This document shows, in pieces, positions 18,298-26,168 of a stretch of 64,000 nt of DNA (its first letter is position 1; each line of letters opens with the position of its first letter). The position numbers and the translations under genes were made by a program. The notes under the pieces are model-generated. The model was not told the DNA's origin. It saw nothing but the letters and a program-made list of their open reading frames with translations, and ran no database searches. Source of the DNA: Bradyrhizobium sp. CB2312. GTDB lineage: Bacteria > Pseudomonadota > Alphaproteobacteria > Rhizobiales > Xanthobacteraceae. The stretch spans positions 4,237,501 through 4,301,500 of the forward strand of contig NZ_CP121668.1 in NCBI RefSeq assembly GCF_029714425.1, written 5' to 3'.

Positions 18298-20262
18298 TTA
18301 CTGCCCAAGCTTCGCCAGCTTGCCTTGCTTGGCGGCCTCTACCGCGCGTTCGGCATCCTCCGGCAGCAAGATCCGCTCCGCCACCTGCCGGGCCGCCTCG
18401 CGCTTCACTGCCGACACATATGCGCCGTCGTCGGCATATCGTTCTGCGATCGACAGCCTGGGATCATGCACCTCCTTCCGCGCGGCCTCCGTCGGCGCGA
18501 ACGGCACCACCGCGCCTTGCAGCGGATAGAGCGCCGTCGGCCCAAACCCCTGCGCGCGCGGATTCCATGCGGTGTAGGTCGCGCGCGGGACGGCGAGGGC
18601 GAGCTGTCGGATGCCCGCGATCGCCATGCCGTCATCATCCGCCTTCGGCACGAACACGGGATAGCGGCCGATCTCCTTCGGCGGCAGCACGCTCTGGTCG
18701 GAGAAGGCCGCGAGCGTGTGGATGCCGGCGTAGGGCAGGCCGGGGATATCCGTCGGCACGGCACCTTGCGCCGAGACCAGCGTGCCATGGGCGCGCATGG
18801 GGACGCGGCTTGAGGGCGGTTTGATGCCGTCGCTGATCCAGGCATTGAGGTCGGTGAGCAGCGCGCGCATCGGCATGCCCGCATGAACAGGGTTTTGCGG
18901 CAGCGACATCGCCGGCACACCCTTCTTCATCACGTCGGCGGCTTCCGCGAAATGCGGCGCGCCCGAGATCATGTAGGCGCGGACATTGTCGGGCAGGTCG
19001 AGATGGTTGCCTGCGAGGTCGGTGACCAGCAGCGAGGCGTGCGAGGCCCACCATTCGTGCTCGCTGTCGGTCTGCATCACCTTCGGGCAGGTCGCCGAGA
19101 GCGAGCAGCGGCGCAAGAGGCCGTCGGTCTTGCCGGAATAGGGATCGCTCAGGCTAGCATAGGTGAAGGGGAAGAGATCGGCCTGCCACGCCGGATCCTG
19201 CGGATGGCGCGGGTTGCGGCCGGGCTGGCCGAAGCGGACATTCGTCGCCATCCGCCGCGTGCCCGCGACATGCGGCATCAATCCGTCGAACACGGTGCGG
19301 CCGGATAGGTCCTCGTTGAAGCCGAGATAGAGAAAATCGCGCAGGAAGCGGCCGGATTGCGAGACACCGAAGCCGATGGCGCGGCTCACCGATGGATGCA
19401 GTCCATTGAGCAGCGGGTTCGCTTGCGTCTCGTCGTGGCGGAGGAAGCTGACGACATCGCGCACGGCGGCATAGCCCATGCCGAGCGGCACCGGATCGCG
19501 CGCGGTGTAGGTGATCTCGTAGAGCGCGCCGGCATCAAAGCCATCGGGGCGGGTGATCTCCACCATGGTGGGATCGACGAGTTTTGCCGAGAGGCCGGAC
19601 AGTGTCTGCCGCGCGTCGGCCCAGGCCGCGCGCACGGTGACGTGGAGGTTGGCGGCCTCACCCGCCGGCCAGGTCAGAATGGCGCGCGCAGGATTGGTCG
19701 TGTTGTCGAAGACGAATTCTTCTCGCGCGGGCCCGCTGATGTTCTTGATCACCGGCGCGCTCAGCGCCATCTGGCCGGGCTTGGATGGGATGTCGCCCTG
19801 CCAGCCGACCCAGACCATCGTAAAACCTTGGCGGTGCAGGAAGCCGATGCCGGCATCCTCTGCCTTGTCGGCATTGTTGGCGCCGGGCTGGGCGGAATCG
19901 TCGAACAACTGCGGGGCCAGCTTGCGGCCGCGATTGGGCACCTCCAGCAGCAGCGTGCCGTTGCCATGCGTGGCATCGCCGGGCCTGAGGATCACGACGT
20001 CGGCGGTGCCCTCGACCTTGCCGTCGGCACTGCGCGGCGCGAGCGCAAGGTCGGTGATGACGGCGTTGCGATCGTCGGCCGGGTTGAGCGCGAAGGTGGC
20101 GCGCGCGGTGATGCGTTCATAGGTGCCGACATTGCCGAAGCTGCGGCCGGCGAAGGCGGGCACGCGTTCCACAATATCGAAGCGAACGATTTCGGCGACT
20201 GATACGGCCGGCCACAGGCAGGTGATCGCAAACAGACCCGAGATGATCCTGCGCATGGCCAT
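18298..20262 (-). CDS. Exported alpha/beta hydrolase domain protein (~650 aa)
   Basis: This large secreted protein of 654 residues belongs to the 'alpha/beta hydrolase domain' group found in soil bacteria. A signal peptide (RRIISGLFAITCLWPAVSVAE) starts at the ATG at 20262; an ATG at 20256 has equally good spacing from GGGAAGGA. The N-terminal half is beta-rich (FDIVERVPAFAGRSFGNVGTYERITARATF). The catalytic part has GFGVSQSGRFLRDF with a GxSxSG nucleophile elbow, EHEWWASHASL and HTLAAFSDQ. The C-terminal helix is Lys/Ala-rich. Homologues are annotated only generically. The substrate is unknown. Confidence 0.85.
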   Translation of the reverse strand: MAMRRIISGLFAITCLWPAVSVAEIVRFDIVERVPAFAGRSFGNVGTYERITARATFALNPADDRNAVITDLALAPRSADGKVEGTADVVILRPGDATHGNGTLLLEVPNRGRKLAPQLFDDSAQPGANNADKAEDAGIGFLHRQGFTMVWVGWQGDIPSKPGQMALSAPVIKNISGPAREEFVFDNTTNPARAILTWPAGEAANLHVTVRAAWADARQTLSGLSAKLVDPTMVEITRPDGFDAGALYEITYTARDPVPLGMGYAAVRDVVSFLRHDETQANPLLNGLHPSVSRAIGFGVSQSGRFLRDFLYLGFNEDLSGRTVFDGLMPHVAGTRRMATNVRFGQPGRNPRHPQDPAWQADLFPFTYASLSDPYSGKTDGLLRRCSLSATCPKVMQTDSEHEWWASHASLLVTDLAGNHLDLPDNVRAYMISGAPHFAEAADVMKKGVPAMSLPQNPVHAGMPMRALLTDLNAWISDGIKPPSSRVPMRAHGTLVSAQGAVPTDIPGLPYAGIHTLAAFSDQSVLPPKEIGRYPVFVPKADDDGMAIAGIRQLALAVPRATYTAWNPRAQGFGPTALYPLQGAVVPFAPTEAARKEVHDPRLSIAERYADDGAYVSAVKREAARQVAERILLPEDAERAVEAAKQGKLAKLGQ

Positions 20263-20364
20263 TCCTTCCCTCAGGTAGGCGCAGCGGCAAAATCCGCCGC
20301 GCGGGCTTTTTGTTGCCGCCACTATAACCGTCTATGCTGAGGCCAAACAACAGGAGGAAATCCG

Positions 20365-20679
20365 ATGCCCGCTGCCCACTTCGTCGTCCGTGCCATCGTT
20401 GCCGACGCCGACAAGCGCGCCGCATTCGACCGATGGTACGAGACCGAGCATATGCCTGATGCGGTGAAGGCGTTCGGCGTGAGCAAAGCCTGGCGGTTCT
20501 GGAGTCTGGATGATCCCTCGCTGCACCACGCCATGTATCAGTTCGACGACGAAGCGGCGCTCGCGGCGATGCTGAAGGGCGAGGCGCTGAAACGGCTCGT
20601 CGCCGATTTCAACCGCGACTGGCCTGATGTGAAGCGTACGCGCGAGACGCTGGTGCTGGCGCAGGAGTTCGTGAAGTAG
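20365..20679 (+). CDS. EthD-like dimeric alpha/beta-barrel protein
   Basis: The 104-residue product resembles small ferredoxin-like dimeric alpha/beta-barrel proteins (EthD/ABM superfamily). HFVVRAIVADADKRAAFDRWYETEHMPDAV is the characteristic strand-helix opening with the H-x-P motif, and FWSLDDPSLHHAMYQFDD is the next strand pair. A strong Shine-Dalgarno (AGGAGG) stands before the ATG at 20365. It is divergent from the large hydrolase gene. Such proteins bind or degrade small aromatic or polyketide substrates; none is indicated here. Confidence 0.8.
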   Translation: MPAAHFVVRAIVADADKRAAFDRWYETEHMPDAVKAFGVSKAWRFWSLDDPSLHHAMYQFDDEAALAAMLKGEALKRLVADFNRDWPDVKRTRETLVLAQEFVK

Positions 20680-20785
20680 CTCCTGTCACCTCGCAACGAA
20701 TCTGAATGCACGATTCAGCTCTGGTTCATGTCATGACCGCGACACTTCCTCAGCATCACTTGCGCGAAAGATCAGAGGACTTGTC

Positions 20786-21100
20786 ATGGAGCGTCGGAAC
20801 TTTTTGAAACTTGCATTGGGTGTGACGGCCGGCGCCGCCGCCCTTGCAGCGACCGCGCAGGCCGCACCGTTGTCACCGCAGCCGGTCGGACCGGCCCGCA
20901 TGCCGGAAGGCAATCCCGACGCCCATCCCGCCGTCACCACCAGCGACGAAGCCGCGCAGCTCAAGCCCGAGCAGGTTCGATGGGGCCACGGTCACGGCCA
21001 TTGGCATCACCGCCATTGGGGCTGGCGTCACCGCCATTGGGGCTGGCGTCATCGCCACTGGGGCTGGCGCCGCCGGCACTGGCGTCGTCATTACTGGTAA
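20786..21100 (+). CDS. Tat-exported His/Trp/Arg-repeat protein
   Basis: The 104-residue protein starts with a textbook Tat signal (RRNFLKLALGVTAGAAALAATAQA). The mature part is about 75 residues. Its last third is built of tandem HRHWGWR units encoded by a 21-bp repeat (three near-perfect copies around 21,010-21,075), ending in RRRHWRRHYW. High His content suggests metal or haem binding, but no CxxCH or known domain is present. The ATG at 20786 follows AGAGGACTTGTC. Similar His/Trp-rich exported proteins occur in rhizobia without a known role. Confidence 0.8.
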   Translation: MERRNFLKLALGVTAGAAALAATAQAAPLSPQPVGPARMPEGNPDAHPAVTTSDEAAQLKPEQVRWGHGHGHWHHRHWGWRHRHWGWRHRHWGWRRRHWRRHYW

Positions 21101-21272
21101 GCTTCACGACTGGTAAGCTTCACGCAAGCCAGGCCTTGGACGGGGATCGCGGTTCGCGGTCCCCGTTTTGATTCGACGACATGGTGAGATGATGCGCCGA
21201 AGAGCCTTCAAAAAACAAAATGGCCGCGCAGGCTGATGCCGCGCGGCCACTTCGCAGTGCGAAATGACGAGA

Positions 21273-21512
21273 TCAGATCGGGCGGCAGCGGCCACCCCAC
21301 CAGCGGAAGCCATAGGGGCAAACGCGCGGGCGCACCACGACGACGGGCGCGGGCGCCGGCACGACGACGACCGGCCCGCGTGCGGCCATCGGACGGCAGC
21401 CGCCATAGGGGCCGCGATACCAGCCGGGGCCGCAGCCGCCAGCGGCGCTGGCCGCTTCGCTGAAACCGACGACCGCGCTGGCAAGCATGACGGCGGCGAA
21501 GAGATATTTCAT
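21273..21512 (-). CDS. GCG/CRPN-type small exported protein
   Basis: The 79-residue product begins with a signal peptide (MKYLFAAVMLASAVVGFSEAASA). The mature part opens with GCGPGWYRGPYGGCRPM, the 'GCG...GCRPN' motif of a small-protein family common in Bradyrhizobium, followed by a Val/Pro/Ala stretch and a second Cys pair (CPYGFRWWGGRC). The start at 21512 is chosen because it opens the signal peptide; a longer frame to 21584 is rejected. Its function is unknown. Confidence 0.8.
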   Translation of the reverse strand: MKYLFAAVMLASAVVGFSEAASAAGGCGPGWYRGPYGGCRPMAARGPVVVVPAPAPVVVVRPRVCPYGFRWWGGRCRPI

Positions 21513-21717
21513 TTGATCTTCCTTCTCGTCCTTGAGGCTGGGCTTTGGGGGGCGAATCTTCGGGGCTGGGCGCTCGCGGCGCACAATGAATCAAAAGACA
21601 CGATTCGACACGTTAAATCGGGGAGGCAACGTGCATCGCGATCCAAACCTGCCAATCATGACCTGAATGCGGCATGAACATTCCCCGCATGCGGCTTCAG
21701 GCGACACTCATCTGTCG

Positions 21718-22725
21718 CTAGCGGCCGAGAAAGCCCAGCACCAGATCCCTGTACTTCTCGGGCGCCTCCAGGAAGACGAGGTGGCCGGTGTCCGGGATCA
21801 CCTCGGCCCGCGCATTCGGCATCTTCGCAGCGAGCTGCTTTGCCAGCTCCGCGTTCTGGCCCATCTTAGGCCGCAACGCCTCGGGCGCGAGCGGCCGGCC
21901 CGGCGCGTTGTGGTCGTCGGCGCCCATGATGAACAGCGTCGGCTCGGTGATGAGCGGGATCTCGTGCGCCACCGGCTCGCGATAGATCATCTGGCCGGAC
22001 GAGACGAAGGCGCGCAGCCAGCGTGGATAATCGGGGCTGCCCTTGATGTTGAAGCGGGCGTCGACAAACGGCGTGATCGCTTCCGGCGGCAGCTTGATCG
22101 CGTAGTTGGTCTGGAGCTGCTTGCGATAACCTTCAGCCGTCAGCTTGTCCTCGGTCTCGATGATCTTCTCGGTCGACGTCGGCGGCACGTAGAGGCGGTA
22201 GTCCTCGAGCCCGATCGGTGCAGTCAGCACCAGATGGCTGACGCGGTCCGGATAGGCTCGGGCGATGCGCACGCCCAGCATGCCGCCGAGCGAATGGGCG
22301 ACGATGTCCGCCTTGTTGATCTCTAAGTGATCGAGCAGCGCGATGGTGTTGCGCGCCAGATTGTCGAAGTGCAGCTCGCCCGTCGGCTTGGAGGACTTGC
22401 CGAAGCCGATCTGGTCCGGCACCACGACACGATAGCCGGCCTCGCTCAACATCTTGATGACAGGCGCCCAGTAGCTCGACGGGAAATTGCGGCCGTGCAG
22501 CAGAACGACGGTGCGGCCGTTTGCTTGCGCGGGTGTCACGTCCATATAGGCCATGCTGAGCTGCTCGCCGTCGTTGACCACGGGAAGCAGATGCACGGGA
22601 TAGGGATAGGCGAAGCCTTCGAGCGCGATGCCGTAGGGCTCGCGGGGCGCGGTGTCGGCGGCGTGGGATGCAAGCGGAATAGTCACGAGGGCGACAGCGA
22701 TCGCTGCCGAGAAGATGCGGTTCAT
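21718..22725 (-). CDS. Exported alpha/beta hydrolase
   Basis: This 335-residue hydrolase of the epoxide hydrolase/haloperoxidase-like group is exported by a signal peptide (IFSAAIAVALVTIPLASHA). The ATG at 22725 has GGAG six bases upstream. The fold markers are VVLLHGRNFPSSYW (oxyanion HG), VVVPDQIGFGKSS, the nucleophile elbow AHSLGGMLG, an acidic residue in FIMGADDHNAPG and the catalytic histidine in DTGHLVFLEAPE. The complete Ser-His-Asp set suggests an active esterase, lipase or peptidase. Substrate is unknown. Confidence 0.88.
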   Translation of the reverse strand: MNRIFSAAIAVALVTIPLASHAADTAPREPYGIALEGFAYPYPVHLLPVVNDGEQLSMAYMDVTPAQANGRTVVLLHGRNFPSSYWAPVIKMLSEAGYRVVVPDQIGFGKSSKPTGELHFDNLARNTIALLDHLEINKADIVAHSLGGMLGVRIARAYPDRVSHLVLTAPIGLEDYRLYVPPTSTEKIIETEDKLTAEGYRKQLQTNYAIKLPPEAITPFVDARFNIKGSPDYPRWLRAFVSSGQMIYREPVAHEIPLITEPTLFIMGADDHNAPGRPLAPEALRPKMGQNAELAKQLAAKMPNARAEVIPDTGHLVFLEAPEKYRDLVLGFLGR

Positions 22726-22734
22726 TGGGGTCTC

Positions 22735-22840
22735 CGTCATGCCCGGCGAAAGCGCGAAGCGCGTCTTCGCGCAGATGTCCCGGGCATCCACGTGCCAGCC
22801 GCAATAAAGACGTGGATGGCCGGGTCAAGCCCGGCCATGT
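22735..22840. repeat. Repeat family F, diverged
   Basis: CGTCATGCCCGG and the right arm CCGGGTCAAGCCCGGCCATG, with inner CATCCACG and CGTGGATG. A GCGCGAAGCGCGTCTTCGCGC insertion-like hairpin lengthens the left arm compared with the copy at 11,708. It sits upstream of the alpha/beta hydrolase gene. Confidence 0.75.
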
Positions 22841-22890
22841 CGACAGAGAGAGTTCACACGCGATTGTGTGCCGACGCGCAGTTCGCGTGA

Positions 22891-23589
22891 CTAATCCTTG
22901 CCGTTCCCAAACAACGCCGCGAACTGCTTCTCGCCGGTGCGGGTGAAATTCACAACGCGGCTGCCGGGCGTGGGATCGCGCGCGGCCCATTTCAATTCCG
23001 CGAAACGCTGCATCATGGCCGCGCCAAGCGTGCCGGCGAGATGGTGGCGCCGCTCGCTCCAGTCGAGGCAGGCCTTGCAGACCGGCCGGCGCGGATGGCT
23101 GAGCATGTCGGATGAGATCTGCAAGTGCTTGGCGAGGAAGCGCTCGCCGTCAGCCGTCAGCTCGATCTCCTGCTTTCTCTGCCTGACCAGATTTCGCTCG
23201 CGCATGGTGTCGAGCATCTGCACGCCGAGATCACCGGCAAGATGGTCGTAGCAGATCCGCGCCCGCCGCAGCGCCGGGTCCTTCGGCCCGGTGCGCACGC
23301 GCATGTGGCCGGTGCGTGCGGCAAGGCCCGCAAGGCCTTCGAGCACGCCGGCGACGTCGTCATCGGTGAGGCGGTAGTAGCGATGCCGGCCCTGCTTCTC
23401 CGGCTCGACGAGGCCGCCGGCCTCGAGCTTTGCCAGATGCGAGCTCGCCGTCTGCGGGGTGATGCCGGCCTCCTGCGCGAGCTCGCTCGCGGTCAGCGCG
23501 CGGCCGTTCATCAGCGCCGTGAGCATGTTGGCGCGGGCGGGATCACCGACCAGCGAGGCGACCATGGCGATGTCGGGTCCTGATTTCAT
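22891..23589 (-). CDS. ArsR-family winged-helix transcriptional regulator
   Basis: The 232-residue protein has an ArsR/SmtB winged helix in its first 90 residues (GDPARANMLTALMNGRALTASELAQEAG, TPQTASSHLAKLEAGGLVE as recognition helix, GRHRYYRL as wing). The C-terminal 130 residues are an added domain with CKACLDWSERRHHLAG and a helical stretch, as in rhizobial ArsR proteins fused to a ligand-binding region. No classical metal-site CxC is present in the HTH. The start at 23589 lies in a TGCTTCG-N8-CGAAGCA palindrome, suggesting self-repression. It is divergent from the NIPSNAP and monooxygenase genes it may control. Confidence 0.88.
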   Translation of the reverse strand: MKSGPDIAMVASLVGDPARANMLTALMNGRALTASELAQEAGITPQTASSHLAKLEAGGLVEPEKQGRHRYYRLTDDDVAGVLEGLAGLAARTGHMRVRTGPKDPALRRARICYDHLAGDLGVQMLDTMRERNLVRQRKQEIELTADGERFLAKHLQISSDMLSHPRRPVCKACLDWSERRHHLAGTLGAAMMQRFAELKWAARDPTPGSRVVNFTRTGEKQFAALFGNGKD

Positions 23590-23610
23590 GCTTCGATGGT
23601 AGCCGAAGCA
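23589..23610. promoter_or_regulatory. Palindromic operator candidate at the arsR-type gene start
   Basis: TGCTTCG (23,589-23,595) and CGAAGCA (23,604-23,610) form a perfect 7-bp inverted repeat with an 8-bp spacer that overlaps the start codon of the regulator gene. Position and symmetry fit an autoregulatory site; binding is inferred. Confidence 0.45.
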
Positions 23611-23645
23611 TCGCGGTCGGGCAAGGGCGTAGCTTCTCACTACGT

Positions 23646-23772
23646 CGTCATTGCGAGGAGCCGTAGGGTGGGCAAAGGAGCGTAGCGACGTGCCCACCAA
23701 TCATCGTTGCGAAGAAACGAGGTGGGCACGCTTCGCTTTGCCCACCCTACGAAACCTGCGCTCGCAATGACG
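23646..23772. repeat. Family A repeat with a family E repeat nested inside
   Basis: The ends CGTCATTGCGAGGAGC and CTCGCAATGACG belong to family A. The interior of family A is replaced by a complete family E palindrome (23,663-23,750; GTAGGGTGGGCAAAG and CTTTGCCCACCCTAC). It lies between the ArsR-type gene and the NIPSNAP gene. Confidence 0.85.
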
Positions 23773-23796
23773 GAGAAAGCACCAGAGGAGCCCACC

Positions 23797-24105
23797 ATGT
23801 CCGTCACCGTCTTCATCCGCTATCAGCTCGATCCGTTCAAGCGCACCCAGTTCGAGGAATATTCAAAACGCTGGCTCACCATCATCCCGAAATGCGGCGG
23901 CGATGTCATTGGCTATTTCATGCCGCATGAGGGCACCAACAACATCGCATTCGCGCTGATCACCTTCGAGAGTCTGGCCGCCTACGAGGCCTATCGCGCG
24001 CGGTTGCGGCAGGATACGGAAGGGATGGCGAATTTCCATTTCGCCGAGGAGAACAAATTCATCCTCGCGGAAGAGCGCACCTTCCTGCGCAAGGTGGTAT
24101 TGTAG
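23797..24105 (+). CDS. NIPSNAP family protein
   Basis: This 102-residue protein belongs to the NIPSNAP branch of the dimeric alpha/beta-barrel superfamily. [39 protein letters not shown] and the [22 protein letters not shown] helix are characteristic. The ATG at 23797 has AGAGGAG seven bases upstream; a frame running back to 23707 lies inside repeats and is rejected. It is divergent from the ArsR-type regulator and is followed by a monooxygenase-like gene of the same fold, suggesting a small regulated unit. The reaction is unknown. Confidence 0.88.
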   Translation: MSVTVFIRYQLDPFKRTQFEEYSKRWLTIIPKCGGDVIGYFMPHEGTNNIAFALITFESLAAYEAYRARLRQDTEGMANFHFAEENKFILAEERTFLRKVVL

Positions 24106-24113
24106 GCCACGCC

Positions 24114-24161
24114 AGCATGATCCGGAAAAGTGCAACGCGGTTTTCCGAAAAGATCATGCTC
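24114..24161. repeat. Repeat family B
   Basis: AGCATGATCCGGAAAAG and GGTTTTCCGAAAAGATCATG arms; it separates the NIPSNAP and monooxygenase-like genes. Confidence 0.85.
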
Positions 24162-24179
24162 ACATAAGAGGAGACGCCC

Positions 24180-24530
24180 ATGATCGCCGTGATTTTCGAG
24201 GTCTGGCCCAAGCCGGAACATCGCCAGGACTATTTCGATCTCGCCGCCGATCTGAAGCCGCTCCTGCAAACCATCGACGGCTTCATCTCGGTCGAGCGCT
24301 TCGAGAGCCTGACCGAGAAGGGCAAGATCCTGTCGGTGTCGTTCTGGCGGGACGAGGCAGCAGTCCAGGCCTGGCGCAACACGATGGAGCATCGCCGCAC
24401 CCAGGCCAAGGGCAGGGCTCAGATCTTCGCCGACTACCATTTGCGCATCGCCAGCGTCATCCGCGACTACGGCATGAATGATCGCGAGCAGGCGCCGAAG
24501 GATAGCCGCGCGGTGCACGACGCGCACTAG
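24180..24530 (+). CDS. Antibiotic biosynthesis monooxygenase (ABM)-like protein
   Basis: The 116-residue product is of the ABM superfamily: IAVIFEVWPKPEHRQDYFDLAADLKPLLQ, GFISVERFES and SVSFWRDEAAVQAWRNTMEHRR are the canonical strand-helix elements. AGGAGACGCCC precedes the ATG at 24180. It lies in the same direction as the NIPSNAP gene, separated by a family B repeat, and upstream of the PEP-mutase-family gene, so these three may form one transcription unit. Members act as cofactor-free monooxygenases or haem-related enzymes; the substrate is unknown. Confidence 0.85.
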   Translation: MIAVIFEVWPKPEHRQDYFDLAADLKPLLQTIDGFISVERFESLTEKGKILSVSFWRDEAAVQAWRNTMEHRRTQAKGRAQIFADYHLRIASVIRDYGMNDREQAPKDSRAVHDAH

Positions 24531-24581
24531 CGCCGGCCGCGACGCATCCCCATGTCTGCGCGGCCAACAAGGGAGAGAAAC

Positions 24582-25391
24582 ATGCATGTTACGACCGCCG
24601 ACAAGCGCGCGACGTTCAGGAAGTTGCACGAGAGCGGCTGCTTCATCCTGCCCAATCCGGTCGATGTCGGCAGCGCGAAAGCCTTGCAGCATCTCGGTTT
24701 CAAGGCGATTGCCTCGTCGAGCGCGGGCTTTGCCTGGACCATCGGCAAGGCCGACAACCACGTCACCGTCGAGGATGTCTGTCAGCATCTGGCAGCATTG
24801 AGCTCGGCAGTCGAAATTCCCGTGAATGCGGATTTCGAGGGCGGCTTTGCCGTCGAGCCGGACAAGGTCGCCGACAATGTCGAGCGCTGTGTGCGCACCG
24901 GCGTCGCCGGCCTGTCGATCGAGGATTCCACCGGCGACAAGGACAAGCCGATCTATGAGCGCGCGCTCGCGGTCGAGCGCATCAAGGCCTCGCGCAAGGC
25001 GATCGGCGACAGCGGCACGCTGCTGGTCGGCCGCTGCGAGGCGTATTTGTGGGGCGTGACCGACCTCAAGCTCGTCATCGACCGCCTTACGGCGTACGCC
25101 GATGCCGGCGCGGACTGCCTCTACGCGCCGGGTCTGAAGACGCGCGAGGACATCGCCGCGGTGGTGAAGGCTGTCGCACCGAACCCGTTCAACCTGTTGA
25201 TCGGTGGCTCCAGCCTATCATTGAAGGAAGCCGAGGATCTCGGCGTGCGCCGCATCAGCGTCGGCGGCTCGCTCGCCCGCGCCGCCTGGGGCGGCTTCAT
25301 GCGGGCCGCGAAGGAGATGGCGGAGAAGGGAACGTTTGCCGAGCTCGGCAGCGGCTATCCCGGCGGCGAGCTCAACAAGATGTTCAGCTGA
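24582..25391 (+). CDS. Isocitrate lyase/PEP mutase superfamily enzyme
   Basis: This 269-residue TIM-barrel enzyme belongs to the isocitrate lyase/phosphoenolpyruvate mutase family that makes or breaks C-C or P-C bonds of 2-oxo or carboxylate compounds. The visible markers are SGCFILPNPVDVGSAKAL, FAWTIGKADNHVT, VNADFEGGFA (metal-binding Asp), GLSIEDSTGD, GRCEAYLWG and the C-terminal RRISVGGSLARAAWGGF. The isocitrate lyase KKCGH motif is absent, so true isocitrate lyase is unlikely. GGGAGAG stands before the ATG at 24582. Possible roles include an oxaloacetate-decarboxylase-like or 2-methylisocitrate-lyase-like activity. Confidence 0.85.
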   Translation: MHVTTADKRATFRKLHESGCFILPNPVDVGSAKALQHLGFKAIASSSAGFAWTIGKADNHVTVEDVCQHLAALSSAVEIPVNADFEGGFAVEPDKVADNVERCVRTGVAGLSIEDSTGDKDKPIYERALAVERIKASRKAIGDSGTLLVGRCEAYLWGVTDLKLVIDRLTAYADAGADCLYAPGLKTREDIAAVVKAVAPNPFNLLIGGSSLSLKEAEDLGVRRISVGGSLARAAWGGFMRAAKEMAEKGTFAELGSGYPGGELNKMFS

Positions 25392-25420
25392 AGGCAATCA
25401 AATAGAGCAAACGAAAAAGC

Positions 25421-25440
25421 GGCGGGACTTTCGTCCCGCC
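25421..25440. terminator. Bidirectional terminator hairpin
   Basis: GGCGGGAC-TTTC-GTCCCGCC is a perfect 8-bp stem. On the minus strand it is followed by GCTTTTTCG, a proper T tract, so it ends transcripts from the right; on the plus strand it is 29 bp after the PEP-mutase-family stop. Confidence 0.7.
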
Positions 25441-25460
25441 ACTCTATCGTCCCTCTCGGT

Positions 25461-25564
25461 GTCATGCCCCGCGGAAAGCGGGGCATCCAGTACGCCGCGG
25501 CTTATCGATTGAATCACTGCCGTTTCGGAGTACTGGGTCGCCCGGTCAAGCCGGGCGACGACAG
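25461..25564. repeat. Repeat family I (GTCATGCCCCGCGG type)
   Basis: GTCATGCCCCGC / GCGGGGCATCCAGTAC form the left hairpin and TACTGGGTCGCCCGG / CCGGGCGACGACAG the right one, with CCAGTAC pairing to GTACTGG across the middle. Confidence 0.75.
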
Positions 25565-25577
25565 CTATCGTTACGTC

Positions 25578-26003
25578 TTACTTCGCGCCGTCAGACGGAG
25601 TCTGCGTATCCGGCGCTGGCTTTGCCGCAGGCGTATCTGCCGGCGCGGCCGGCTTGCTCGGCGCAGCACCCGTGGTCACGCCCGGCGCGGCGTTGTTGCG
25701 CGGCGTCACGTCGCGCATGCCGGGAGGCGCGGCCGGATTGGCGGGCTGCGACTGCTGCGCGGTCTGCGTCGCCGGCGTGTTGCTCGCCTGGTTGCCTGTA
25801 CTCGAGTTGTTCAAGCCATAGAACACGGCGCCCAGCACCAGGGCGATCGCCACCGCGAACAGCGCGACCTTGCCGCTGGAGGCGGGGCCTTCGCCAAGCT
25901 CGGGATCGGCCTGCAGGTCGGCATCCCGGCGCGCCGCGCGAAGATACTCATCGTCGGCGAGGTTCGGGCGGTACGGATCGTTGGGAAAACGGTCGTCAGC
26001 CAT
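25578..26003 (-). CDS. Single-span membrane protein with Pro/Ala-rich tail
   Basis: The 141-residue product starts at the ATG at 26003 (MADDRFPNDPYRPNLADDEY), has an acidic cytosolic N-terminus (about 1-45), one membrane span (VALFAVAIALVLGAVFYGL, about 50-68) and a low-complexity Pro/Ala/Thr/Gln tail outside. Similar proteins are widespread in Bradyrhizobium and annotated as hypothetical. The ORF extends to 26036, but that start lacks a better ribosome site. No function can be assigned. Confidence 0.75.
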   Translation of the reverse strand: MADDRFPNDPYRPNLADDEYLRAARRDADLQADPELGEGPASSGKVALFAVAIALVLGAVFYGLNNSSTGNQASNTPATQTAQQSQPANPAAPPGMRDVTPRNNAAPGVTTGAAPSKPAAPADTPAAKPAPDTQTPSDGAK

Positions 26004-26168
26004 CGATTGGTCTCCTCCGTTAAGACGCCGGGACAACCCTCAGGTGCGAGATTCCGTTCCGCCTCCTTTATGCTTTCGTCGCATGTTGCTTCGGCTGAGG
26101 GAATCGGGAACCTGTTCGCCGGGGAACCCAAAGCGTGAGTTCCACCCGCGGAGGAAGGGAACAAGATC

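Noticed and set aside
24582..25391. True isocitrate lyase (glyoxylate shunt)
   Set aside because: The KKCGH active-site motif and the usual length of over 500 residues are absent.
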